Positions 1-5,813 are shown, counted from the stretch's first letter. The stretch: 5,813 nt of DNA from Lysobacteraceae bacterium (GCA_012516015.1 JAAYXG010000090.1:1-5813), one strand, 5' to 3'. The notes: a model not told the origin generated them from the sequence alone. Program-made: numbers and translations.

Positions 1-635
1 CGCTGGAACGTGTCACCGGTGGCAGGGGATCGATCGCCATACTCCGGAGAGAGGACGGGCGATGGGTGCTGAGACATTATCGACGCGGCGGACTCGTGGC
101 GAAACTATCCGAGGATCGGTATCTGTGGACCGGGGCCGATCGGACGCGCTCGTTCGCGGAATGGCGACTGCTCGCAAGGCTGCGTGCGCTCGAGTTGCCG
201 GTGCCCCAGCCGGTCGCGGCACGGTATGTGCGTCGCGGGCTGACGTACACGGCCGATCTGATCACCCAGATGCTGGAGAACACGATCACGCTCGCGCAGG
301 CGCTCGTAGACGCGCGCGTCGATGAGGATGTGTGGCGCGAGGTCGGCAGGACCATAGCGCGCTTTCACCGCGAGGGCGTGCACCACGCCGACTTGAACGC
401 GCACAATATCTTGCTCGCGGCTTCTTCGGCTCAGACCTCGGGCTCCGAGCCTCCAGTCCATTTGCTCGATTTCGATCGCGGCCGCATCCGTGCGCGCGGC
501 GCCTGGGAAGCAGACGTTCTCGCGCGCTTACGCCGCTCGCTCGAGAAGGTGAGCGCGCAGGCCGGCAAGCCGTTCGAGGAGGGCCAATGGGGCTGGCTCA
601 TGGAAGGTTACCGGGAAGTGATTCGCAACTCGTGA
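1..635 (+). CDS. kdkA: 3-deoxy-D-manno-octulosonic acid (Kdo) kinase, 5'-truncated by window edge
   Basis: ATP-dependent kinase that phosphorylates the Kdo residue on Kdo-lipid IVA, at the cytoplasmic side of the inner membrane. The frame is open to the left edge, with its first full codon at base 3, so the start lies outside. 210 residues are visible; the family is usually about 240, so roughly 30 are missing. The visible part begins LERVTGGRGSIAILRR and runs into the family block LRHYRRGGLVAKL (about residues 23-35). The kinase-like catalytic loop HADLNAHN is at about 128-135, and the metal-binding LLDFDRG (DFG equivalent) at about 154-160. A short Ser-rich insert separates the two. The motifs closely match what I recall of Haemophilus KdkA. 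A GTG at 66 and an ATG at 62 (another frame) are not the start, because conserved sequence continues upstream. The gene is convergent with the acyltransferase gene, 52 bases away. Identification is firm; the N-terminus is unknown. Confidence 0.93.
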   Translation, partial: LERVTGGRGSIAILRREDGRWVLRHYRRGGLVAKLSEDRYLWTGADRTRSFAEWRLLARLRALELPVPQPVAARYVRRGLTYTADLITQMLENTITLAQALVDARVDEDVWREVGRTIARFHREGVHHADLNAHNILLAASSAQTSGSEPPVHLLDFDRGRIRARGAWEADVLARLRRSLEKVSAQAGKPFEEGQWGWLMEGYREVIRNS

Positions 636-698
636 TTCGCGCGGGTAGGAAACGCTCGCCGATCTCTTGCTGCCGGCGACCCGCTAGTCACGAGTCGC
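625..698. terminator. Nested inverted repeat between convergent kdkA and lpxL; candidate bidirectional 3'-end structure
   Basis: Three nested arms can be paired by eye. The outer arm is 625-637 with 686-698 (11 Watson-Crick pairs plus one G-U of 13 on the + transcript). The middle arm is GCGGGT 641-646 with ACCCGC 679-684. The inner arm is CGCCG 657-661 with CGGCG 674-678, around a 12-base loop. The outer arm contains the stop codons of both genes: each reading frame ends in ACTCGTGA. No T-run follows on either strand, so this is not a classical intrinsic terminator. It could be a U-tract-free terminator or a 3'-end stabilising hairpin. The pairing is seen directly; the function is inferred from its place between converging genes. 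Confidence 0.4.
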
Positions 699-1608
699 TG
701 CGCGCGTAATAGTCTGGGTAGTCGCTCGTAAGCCCCTTGAAGCGCCGATGGATCCAGAGGTACTGGTCAGGCACCTTCCTGACGTGCGCCTCGATGAGCG
801 CGTTGAAAGTCCGCGCATCCTCATACGGGCTTTCGGTGGGGAAATCCTCGAGCATGGGATGAATCACCATCCGATAGCCTTTCGCTCCTGGCAAGCGCTC
901 TGGGAAATAGGGCAGGACGGCCGCGCCGGTCATGCGGGCCAAACGCGAGGTGGCGGTATTCGTAGCGGCCGGGATGTTGAAGAACGGCACCATTTCCGCA
1001 CCCTTCTTTCTATAGCTTTGATCGGGCGCGTACCAGACGGGCTCGTTGTTCTTGAGCGAAGCAATGAGCGTGCGCACGTCATCGCGCGGGATGGCGCGCT
1101 TTGCGCGCCGGCCGCGGTTGCGAGCGAGGAAGCGTTCGAGCACCGGATTCTTCGTCGGCCGATACATGATGTTCGTCGGCAAGCGCGCGCAGAGGACGCG
1201 CCCGCCCATTTCGAGCGTCGTGAAATGCGCGCTCAGCAGAATTGCGCCCCGCCCCCGCGCGAGTGCGGCTTCGAGATGCTCGTAGCCTTCGAGATGCGTG
1301 AGCTTGCGTATCCTTTCGTCGGAGCTCCACCACGCGATCGCCGTTTCGAAGATGCCGATCCCGACGCTTTGAAAATGCGCCCGGAGAATGCGCTCGCGCT
1401 CTTCTTCCGTGCGCTCCGGCAGACAAAGCGCGATGTTCTTGCGCGCGACACGCACGAAAGAGATCGGCAGTAGAACGAGGAGCGCACCGAGCGCGCGCCC
1501 GAGCGCAAGCAACAGCGGATAGGGGAGCGGCTCGAACGCACGCAATACGCCGAGCGCTATCCACGTGGGCCAGTAGCGCGGATGGATAAGCGTTACCTGC
1601 TTTGTCAT
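688..1608 (-). CDS. lpxL: LpxL/HtrB-family lipid A late acyltransferase (downstream copy)
   Basis: Transfers a secondary acyl chain (lauroyl in the classical enzyme) from acyl-ACP to Kdo-lipid IVA at the inner membrane. 306 residues, the usual family length. A hydrophobic N-terminal stretch (about 13-50) fits the membrane anchor. The catalytic HX4E motif is HFTTLE at H128/E133. The conserved MYRPTKNP follows at 148-155, then WYAPDQ at 192-197, VPFFNIPAATNTATSRLA at about 207-224 and the C-terminal YLWIHRRFK at about 283-291. The ATG is preceded by no recognisable Shine-Dalgarno; upstream the frame stays open to a stop at 1669-1671, with no ATG, GTG or TTG in between. The gene lies 81 bases downstream of a paralogue on the same strand and probably shares its transcript. 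The family is certain, but lpxL versus lpxM or lpxP specificity (acyl length and position) cannot be read from sequence. Of the two copies, this one has the more canonical motifs. Confidence 0.92.
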   Translation of the reverse strand: MTKQVTLIHPRYWPTWIALGVLRAFEPLPYPLLLALGRALGALLVLLPISFVRVARKNIALCLPERTEEERERILRAHFQSVGIGIFETAIAWWSSDERIRKLTHLEGYEHLEAALARGRGAILLSAHFTTLEMGGRVLCARLPTNIMYRPTKNPVLERFLARNRGRRAKRAIPRDDVRTLIASLKNNEPVWYAPDQSYRKKGAEMVPFFNIPAATNTATSRLARMTGAAVLPYFPERLPGAKGYRMVIHPMLEDFPTESPYEDARTFNALIEAHVRKVPDQYLWIHRRFKGLTSDYPDYYARSDS

Positions 1609-1619
1609 ATCGATCGAGA

Positions 1620-1695
1620 GTGTGACGTGTAGTGTGTAACGTGTGTGGGAGCTTACGCGCCTCTGACCCTACACTTCACACTTGACACCTTACAC
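1620..1695. repeat. Phased heptad GTGT/ACAC repeat arranged as a long imperfect inverted repeat
   Basis: On the + strand GTGT occurs at 1620, 1627, 1634 and 1641, exactly 7 bases apart. After a 26-base spacer, ACAC occurs at 1671, 1678, 1685 and 1692, again exactly 7 apart. The three bases between the tetramers vary. The four GTGT units can pair in register with the four ACAC units, giving a stem of 4-bp blocks separated by mostly unpaired 3-base internal loops. The array fills almost the whole gap between the two acyltransferase genes. Its last unit overlaps the stop codon (1690-1692) of the upstream gene, and it begins 12 bases before the start codon of the downstream gene. I do not recognise a named repeat family. 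An RNA structure, a protein-binding array or a mobile intergenic repeat are all possible. Confidence 0.75.
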
Positions 1696-2661
1696 ATCCT
1701 CGGCGCGCGTCCGCGCGTACGGATCCGCCCCCACCCGTTTGAATCGCTTGTACGCCCAAAGGTACTGCGCCGGATAGCGCCGAACATGGGATTCGATCAG
1801 CTCGTGGAAACGTCTCGTATCGGCGATCGGGTCGTCGGACGGAAAGTTCTCGAGCGGCGGATAGATGCGAACGATGTAGCCGCGATTATCGGGACGCCGT
1901 TCAGGGAAATAGGGTAGCACCGGCGCACCGGAGATCTTCGCAAGCCGGGAAGTCGCAATGTTGGAGGCCGCAGGCTGGCCGAAGAGCGGGACGATCGCGC
2001 TGTTCTTGTCGGTGAAGCGTTGATCGGGCGCGTACCACACCGGGACGTTGTTCTTGAGGTTCTGCAGCAGATCCCGGATCTGCTCGCTCGAGATCGCCTG
2101 CACCGTGTGGCGCGCACGCCCCCGGCGCGACAGCTCGGCAATCAGCGGATTGCTCGGGGTCAAGTACATGATGCTGGTGGGGCCCAGCAAAGTGAGCGCG
2201 CGCGCGCCCATTTCGAGCGTCGTGAAATGCGCCGTAAGCAGCAGCGCACCCCGCCCGTGCGCGAGCGCCGACTGCAAGTGTTCGGTGCCCTCGAATGTGA
2301 TGAGCCGACGTAAGCGCCGGTCGCTCGCCCACCACACGAGGCCGGTCTCGAAGATCGCGCAGGCGAGCGCCTGGAAATGGGATCTCACGAGCGCTTTGCG
2401 CTCATGCTCCGACAGGTGCGGAAGGCAGAGTGCGACATTGATGTTCGCGATGCGCCGATCGCGGCGGCTGAACGTGTGAGCGAGAACGCCGAGCCGACGG
2501 CCGATCGCCATCTGCACGCGAAGCGGCAGCAGGTTGATCGCGCGCACGAAGGTAAGCGCGATCCAGAGCGGCCAGAAGCGCGGGCCGAGGAAGCGATACA
2601 GCGGAACCCGCTCGGGGTGACGTGCACGCGGTCCGGCCGAGGCTGACGAGACGAAAGACAT
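1690..2661 (-). CDS. LpxL/HtrB-family lipid A late acyltransferase (upstream, diverged copy)
   Basis: Paralogue of the downstream acyltransferase and predicted to acylate the same Kdo-lipid A precursor at the inner membrane. The ATG start at 2661 gives 323 residues. An in-frame GTG at 2673 would add four, but that GTG is part of the Shine-Dalgarno. Catalytic HFTTLE lies at H145/E150, then WYAPDQ at about 209-214, VPLFGQPAASNIATSRLA at about 224-241 and VLPYFPER at about 248-255. Two family positions differ from the downstream copy: MYRPTKNP is MYLTPSNP (about 165-172), so the usual Arg after Tyr is lost; and WIHRRFK is WAYKRFK. The N-terminus is longer (about 20 extra residues before the shared FWPLWIAL region). 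It is probably the first gene of a two-gene operon and is divergent from waaA. It may be an LpxM-like second acyltransferase or one with altered acyl specificity; function beyond the family is inference. Confidence 0.88.
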   Translation of the reverse strand: MSFVSSASAGPRARHPERVPLYRFLGPRFWPLWIALTFVRAINLLPLRVQMAIGRRLGVLAHTFSRRDRRIANINVALCLPHLSEHERKALVRSHFQALACAIFETGLVWWASDRRLRRLITFEGTEHLQSALAHGRGALLLTAHFTTLEMGARALTLLGPTSIMYLTPSNPLIAELSRRGRARHTVQAISSEQIRDLLQNLKNNVPVWYAPDQRFTDKNSAIVPLFGQPAASNIATSRLAKISGAPVLPYFPERRPDNRGYIVRIYPPLENFPSDDPIADTRRFHELIESHVRRYPAQYLWAYKRFKRVGADPYARTRAEDV

Positions 2662-2670
2662 GCGCGCGTG

Positions 2671-2676
2671 CACCTC
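2671..2676 (-). promoter_or_regulatory. Shine-Dalgarno of the upstream acyltransferase gene
   Basis: On the - strand this reads GAGGTG, six bases matching the anti-Shine-Dalgarno complement, with 9 bases to the ATG at 2661. It overlaps the GTG at 2673 that opens the longest frame, which argues that this GTG is not the initiator. Confidence 0.7.
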
Positions 2677-2786
2677 TAGCCGTCCGGCTCGGAACCATGT
2701 CGTCGCGTCAGTTCGAGTACCATGCCGCCTGGCTCTCGTGAGAAAAGAAAAGGCGAATAGTAACTGATGAGCGCGAACGGCTCTCG
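2677..2786. other. Divergent intergenic region between the acyltransferase operon and waaA
   Basis: This stretch must hold the transcription starts for both directions unless one lies further inside a gene. I find no convincing -35/-10 pair on either strand. The most AT-rich part is 2741-2763. GGCTCTCG occurs twice as a direct repeat, at 2731-2738 and 2779-2786, followed by TGAG and ATGAG respectively. A seven-codon frame on the + strand (2767-2790, MSANGSR) ends in a TGA that overlaps the waaA ATG as ATGA. Its ribosome-binding site is weak (AAAAGG at 2748-2753, 13 bases away), so I do not call it a gene. Confidence 0.35.
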
Positions 2787-4106
2787 ATGAGTATCGCCAT
2801 GCGGCTTCTGTACACGGTCATCGTCTATCTGGCAGCGCCGATCGCCCTCGCCGCGAATTGGCTGCGCTCGCGGCGCGACGCGTCGTATGGCGAACGGCTG
2901 GGCGAGCGATGGGGATTGACGCAAGCGCGCTTCGAGCGGCCCCCACTGTGGCTGCACGCCGTGTCGGTGGGCGAAGTACAGGCGAGCGCGGTGCTGGTCC
3001 GCGCGCTCAAGGAGCGCCACCCGGACCGACCCATCGTCGTAACCACCGGCACGCCGACCGGCGCTCAACGAGTCAAGAGCCTGTTCGGCGACTCGGTTCG
3101 CCATGTTTATCTGCCCTACGACATGCCGGGTGCCGTGCGCAGATTTCTCGATCGCGTGCGTCCAGCGGTCGGCATCGTCATGGAGACGGAGATCTGGCCG
3201 AATCTCTTCCGCGAGTGTCGGCGCCGCAGGATCGCTTTGCTGCTCGCGAGCGCGCGGTTGTCCGAGAAATCCGTTCGCCGATATCGGCGCTTTCAGAGTC
3301 TCACACGCGATGCGCTCGAGCATGTTCGGATCGCCGCGCAGAGCGAGCTGGACGCGCAACGTTTCAGGGAGATCGGAGCTGCGCAGGTGGCGGTTGTGGG
3401 CAACCTCAAATTCGATATCGAGGTACACGAGGACGTTGCGACTGAAGGCCGGTCTTTACGTTCGACCCAATTCGGCACGCGAGCCGTATGGATTGCCGCG
3501 AGCACGCATGAGGGCGAAGAAGAGCTGGCCTTGATCGCGCACGAGATCGTTCGCAGACAAATACCGAATGCGCTGTTGCTTCTCGTGCCGAGGCATCCGC
3601 AGCGATTCGCGAGCGTCGCTACCCTACTGACCGAACGCCGAGCGGTCTATGAGTCTCGCTCGAGCGGACGAGCCATCACCGACACGACCGATGTCCTGTT
3701 GGTCGATACGATGGGCGAGCTCCTGATGTTGTACGCGGCCGCCGACGCCGCGTTCGTGGCGGGGAGCCTGGTCCCGATCGGAGGACACAGCCTGCTCGAG
3801 CCGGCGGCGATGGCGTGTCCGATTCTCGTCGGTCCGCACAATTTCAATGCGCCCGATATCGCGCAACGATTCGTGTCGAGCGGCGCGGCGATTCAAGTGG
3901 AAGATGCCGAAGGGCTCGGCCGCGAGATCCTCCGCTTGCTGAACGATCCGGACGAACGGCGCCGCATGACCTCGCTGGCGCGTGAAATCCTCGAGAAGAA
4001 TCGAGGCGCGCTAGCGCGCCTCGTCGAGGCCATTGACGAGCTGCTTCCTCCGCACGGTGCAGACGCGCCACCCGTTTCGCAGGCAGCGACGCCGCCTACT
4101 CCTTGA
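2787..4106 (+). CDS. waaA: Kdo transferase (3-deoxy-D-manno-octulosonic acid transferase)
   Basis: Transfers Kdo from CMP-Kdo to lipid IVA; a GT30-type GT-B glycosyltransferase anchored to the inner membrane. 439 residues, close to the E. coli enzyme (about 425). A hydrophobic N-terminal anchor covers about 6-24. HAVSVGE (57-63) carries the predicted catalytic base E63. Other family blocks are TTGTPTGAQRV (86-96), YLPYDMP (108-114), METEIWPNL (132-140), NLKFD (206-210), ASTHEGEEE (238-246), LVPRHPQRF (266-274), DTMGEL (307-312) and GGHSLLEPAA (332-341, nucleotide-sugar site). The tail ends in a short Pro/Ala-rich stretch. The ATG at 2787 gives the normal N-terminus; ATG 2799 (435 residues) is also possible, and neither has a clear Shine-Dalgarno. 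The 3' end overlaps the convergent tolC-like gene by 11 bases. The presence of kdkA nearby suggests a monofunctional enzyme adding one Kdo, which is inference. Confidence 0.96.
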   Translation: MSIAMRLLYTVIVYLAAPIALAANWLRSRRDASYGERLGERWGLTQARFERPPLWLHAVSVGEVQASAVLVRALKERHPDRPIVVTTGTPTGAQRVKSLFGDSVRHVYLPYDMPGAVRRFLDRVRPAVGIVMETEIWPNLFRECRRRRIALLLASARLSEKSVRRYRRFQSLTRDALEHVRIAAQSELDAQRFREIGAAQVAVVGNLKFDIEVHEDVATEGRSLRSTQFGTRAVWIAASTHEGEEELALIAHEIVRRQIPNALLLLVPRHPQRFASVATLLTERRAVYESRSSGRAITDTTDVLLVDTMGELLMLYAAADAAFVAGSLVPIGGHSLLEPAAMACPILVGPHNFNAPDIAQRFVSSGAAIQVEDAEGLGREILRLLNDPDERRRMTSLAREILEKNRGALARLVEAIDELLPPHGADAPPVSQAATPPTP

Positions 4107-5481
4107 GCAGCGCGTTGATCTCTTCGAGATCGGCGACGCTCAACGTACCCGTTGCGAGCTGGAGCTGCAGCACGTTCAGGATGTAATCGTAGCGGCTGCG
4201 CGAGTAGTTGGTTTGCGCTTCGAACAGGCGGCGGCGCGCATCCAAGACGTCGACGGTCGTGCGCGTGCCGACTTCGAATCCCGCTTCGGTCGCCTGCAGC
4301 GCGGTGCGGCTGGACTCGAGGGCCTGGCGCAATGCTCGCACGCGAGAGATCTCGCTCAGCACGCCCAAGTACGCATCGCGCGCGGCGCGCTCGGTTTCGC
4401 GCGCGGTCCGTTCGAGGCGCTCTCGCGCAGCGCGGTGCAGGTACACACGCTGACGCACGCGTGACGAAGTCGCGCCGCCTGAATAGATCGGGAAAGTCAC
4501 TTGGATTCCGATCGAGTCCGCCGTTTGGCTCCTATCGGCCGGACTTGTCGAGCCGTCATTGCTGATGCTGGTGCCTTCGAAGTCGAAATCTCTTCGGCTC
4601 GCCACGAGGTCGACCGTCGGCAGGTGCCCAGAACGTGCTACACGCACGTCTTGTTTTGCGATGTCGGTGGCCAATCGCGCGGAGATGATGCGCAGGTTCT
4701 GCTCGAGTGCGGTATTGACCCACTGGTCCTCGTTCTCCGGATCCGGCGTCTTGAGCGGCATGTCATCCACGGGTGCCGCAAGCGAGTCGAACGGCTCGCC
4801 CGTCAGTTCGCGAAGCAGTTCCTGCGCCGTCGCCAAATTGCGTTTTGCTTGAATGACGTTGGCCGCAGCCTGGTCGTGGGCAGCGCGCGATTCCTGCACG
4901 TCCGTTATAGCGATTAGCCCGACCTCGAAACGCTTGTTCGCCTGTTCGAGCTGGCGGGAGAAAGCTTCGAGGGTCGCCTCGGCCGCTTCCACCGTGTCCT
5001 GGGCGGCGAGCACATCGAAATAGCGCTGTGCCGTGCGTTGGATGAGATCCTGTTGTGCGGCTTGGAAGTCGGCTTCCGCTTGCGCCACTTCTGCATCGGC
5101 TCGCTTCAGAGCCGCCCATTGATCCCATCGAAACAGCGTCTGACGCAACTGGATCGTGTATTGGTAGCCGTCGGTGTCGCTGTCCGTGGTGACGGGGACG
5201 AAGATCAGCTCCGGCGAATCCCGACTCTCTGCCTGAGGCTGGAACCGCGAGAACTTCTCGTCGTCCTTCGAATATCCGCCGCTGGCTTCCAGTTGCGGGA
5301 GCAGCGCTGCTAGCGCCTGCGGCTTCGACTCTCGGCTCGCCAATCGATTCGCATCCGCTTCGCGGATGATCGGATCGTTCTGCAGCGCGCGTTGGTAGAC
5401 CTCGAGAAGATCCGCGCCGAATGTCGCCTGCGCGGCCAAGGACAATCCACACGCCACGACGATGTGCGCTCTTAACCTCAT
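4096..5481 (-). CDS. tolC: TolC-family outer-membrane efflux/type I secretion channel
   Basis: Trimeric beta-barrel and alpha-helical tunnel that gives tripartite efflux pumps and type I secretion systems their exit across the outer membrane. From the ATG at 5481 the protein is 461 residues, near the usual precursor length. It starts with a signal peptide: MRLR, a hydrophobic core, and likely cleavage after FGA at residue 23. ADLLEVYQRALQNDP then matches the mature TolC N-terminus. The two outer-membrane efflux repeats follow, with long Ala/Gln/Glu/Arg-rich helical stretches. Landmarks are LRQTLFRWDQW (112-122), VGLIAITDV (187-195), FPIYSGG (330-336) and the signature VGTRTTVDVLDA (404-415), then ATGTLSVADLEEINALL near the end. 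The longest frame begins at a GTG (5544) and would put 21 polar residues before the signal peptide, so I reject it. The Shine-Dalgarno is weak (GGGA, 8 bases upstream). No pump genes are adjacent in the window, so it may serve several partners. Confidence 0.95.
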   Translation of the reverse strand: MRLRAHIVVACGLSLAAQATFGADLLEVYQRALQNDPIIREADANRLASRESKPQALAALLPQLEASGGYSKDDEKFSRFQPQAESRDSPELIFVPVTTDSDTDGYQYTIQLRQTLFRWDQWAALKRADAEVAQAEADFQAAQQDLIQRTAQRYFDVLAAQDTVEAAEATLEAFSRQLEQANKRFEVGLIAITDVQESRAAHDQAAANVIQAKRNLATAQELLRELTGEPFDSLAAPVDDMPLKTPDPENEDQWVNTALEQNLRIISARLATDIAKQDVRVARSGHLPTVDLVASRRDFDFEGTSISNDGSTSPADRSQTADSIGIQVTFPIYSGGATSSRVRQRVYLHRAARERLERTARETERAARDAYLGVLSEISRVRALRQALESSRTALQATEAGFEVGTRTTVDVLDARRRLFEAQTNYSRSRYDYILNVLQLQLATGTLSVADLEEINALLKE

Positions 5482-5722
5482 TTTTTTGGTCCCATGCGCC
5501 TCACCGGCGCCTAGAAGTACTTTTAGACGAGACTCTTCAGACACAGCTGCCCCATGTTCTGTTGCACCCGCTCGCCGGTCGGCGGGACCGGCACATCAGC
5601 CAATAATGACACGAGCGAACTTCGCAGGGGTTGCTAATAAGGTAAAGACTCGCCAAGTCGCTGCGGTTTACGGCAGTCGAGCGGGACTGCGGACTTTCGT
5701 CGTCATCGCCGGTTGTGACGAT
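5482..5722 (-). other. Leader/intergenic region between the rhodanese gene and tolC, with small hairpins
   Basis: 241 bases without a supported gene. Three perfect inverted repeats are visible. TCGTCA 5700-5705 pairs with TGACGA 5716-5721, directly after the rhodanese stop. GCAGTC 5673-5678 pairs with GACTGC 5685-5690. GCCGGTC 5574-5580 pairs with GACCGGC 5586-5592 (7-bp stem, 5-base loop). None is followed by a T-run on the - strand, so none is a standard terminator. The AT-richer stretch 5600-5645 is the likeliest place for a tolC promoter, but I see no good -35/-10 pair. A seven-A run (5481-5487 on the - strand) ends in the A of the tolC ATG. Confidence 0.4.
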
Positions 5723-5813
5723 TTAATACGTCGGAATGGTTGCATCGACGTCGCGCGACCAAGCGAGGATCCCGCCCGCGAGATTGACGGAGCGGAAACC
5801 GTTCTGCTGAAGA
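5723..5813 (-). CDS. Rhodanese-like domain protein, C-terminal end only
   Basis: The last 30 codons of a gene running in from the right edge, ending in TAA at 5723-5725. The visible tail reads LQQNGFRSVNLAGGILAW and then SRDVDATIPTY. The GF-x-V-x-NLAGGI-x-AW block is the C-terminal signature of single rhodanese (sulfurtransferase) domains, and the ending DVDxTIPTY/PRY is common in standalone rhodaneses and in MoeB/ThiF-fused ones. The active-site Cys loop lies outside the window, so catalytic competence and total length cannot be judged. It is co-oriented with tolC, 241 bases upstream of it. Confidence 0.82.
   Translation of the reverse strand, partial: LQQNGFRSVNLAGGILAWSRDVDATIPTY

Noticed and set aside
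62..325. ATG-initiated + strand frame near the left edge
   Set aside because: The kdkA frame (third frame) is open through the same bases with conserved residues; this one is a shadow and Arg/Ala-rich.
748..1473. Long + strand frame of 241 codons opposite the downstream lpxL gene
   Set aside because: It lies wholly antisense to a gene with clear family motifs; its composition is typical of GC-rich shadow frames and no domain is recognisable.
2662..2673. GTG at 2673 as start of the upstream acyltransferase
   Set aside because: The GTG is part of a GAGGTG Shine-Dalgarno correctly spaced for the ATG at 2661.
2676..3428. Long - strand frame of 250 codons over the 5' half of waaA
   Set aside because: Antisense shadow of waaA with no recognisable motif or ribosome-binding site.
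5482..5544. GTG at 5544 as start of tolC
   Set aside because: It would place 21 polar residues before a typical signal peptide that begins at the ATG at 5481.
5523..5612. 29-codon GTG-started frame on the - strand in the tolC leader
   Set aside because: No ribosome-binding site, no recognisable peptide and nothing to distinguish it from chance.
1..5813. CRISPR arrays, transposases, tRNA/rRNA genes, phage or toxin-antitoxin genes
   Set aside because: None seen on either strand; the only phased repeat is the 7-bp GTGT/ACAC array, too short and mirror-arranged to be a CRISPR array.

Overview
The window is GC-rich and gene-dense. It carries Gram-negative envelope genes: Kdo phosphorylation, two late lipid A acyltransferases, Kdo transfer, and a TolC-type outer-membrane channel. 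The gene set, the KdkA/WaaA pairing and protein similarity recalled from known families point to a gammaproteobacterium, perhaps on the Xanthomonadales/Steroidobacterales side. That placement is inference; nothing in the window fixes the taxon.

Layout, left to right: (1) kdkA, + strand, cut at its 5' end by the window edge. (2) A 52-base convergent gap; a nested inverted repeat includes both flanking stop codons. (3) Two tandem lauroyl/myristoyl (LpxL/HtrB-family) acyltransferase genes on the - strand. The gap between them (1609-1689) is filled by an unusual mirror-arranged array of 7-bp GTGT/ACAC repeats. (4) A divergent intergenic region of about 120 bases. (5) waaA (Kdo transferase), + strand, ending in an 11-base tail-to-tail overlap with (6) a tolC-like gene on the - strand, preceded by a 241-base leader with several small hairpins. 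(7) The last ~30 codons of a rhodanese-domain protein, - strand, cut by the right edge.

How the genes fit together: WaaA adds Kdo to lipid IVA at the inner face of the cytoplasmic membrane. KdkA phosphorylates that Kdo. The two LpxL-family enzymes add the secondary acyl chains to the Kdo-bearing precursor. Together they make the Kdo-lipid A anchor of LPS. TolC is the outer-membrane exit duct for efflux pumps and type I secretion; it is an envelope neighbour, not an LPS enzyme.

No new defence, mobile or biosynthetic system is visible. The most unusual sequence is the phased heptad repeat between the two acyltransferase genes. Next are the nested hairpin between kdkA and lpxL, and the diverged active-site surroundings of the second acyltransferase. 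Two starts were moved inward from the longest reading frames: the upstream acyltransferase to an ATG with a good ribosome-binding site, and tolC to the ATG that begins a signal peptide.
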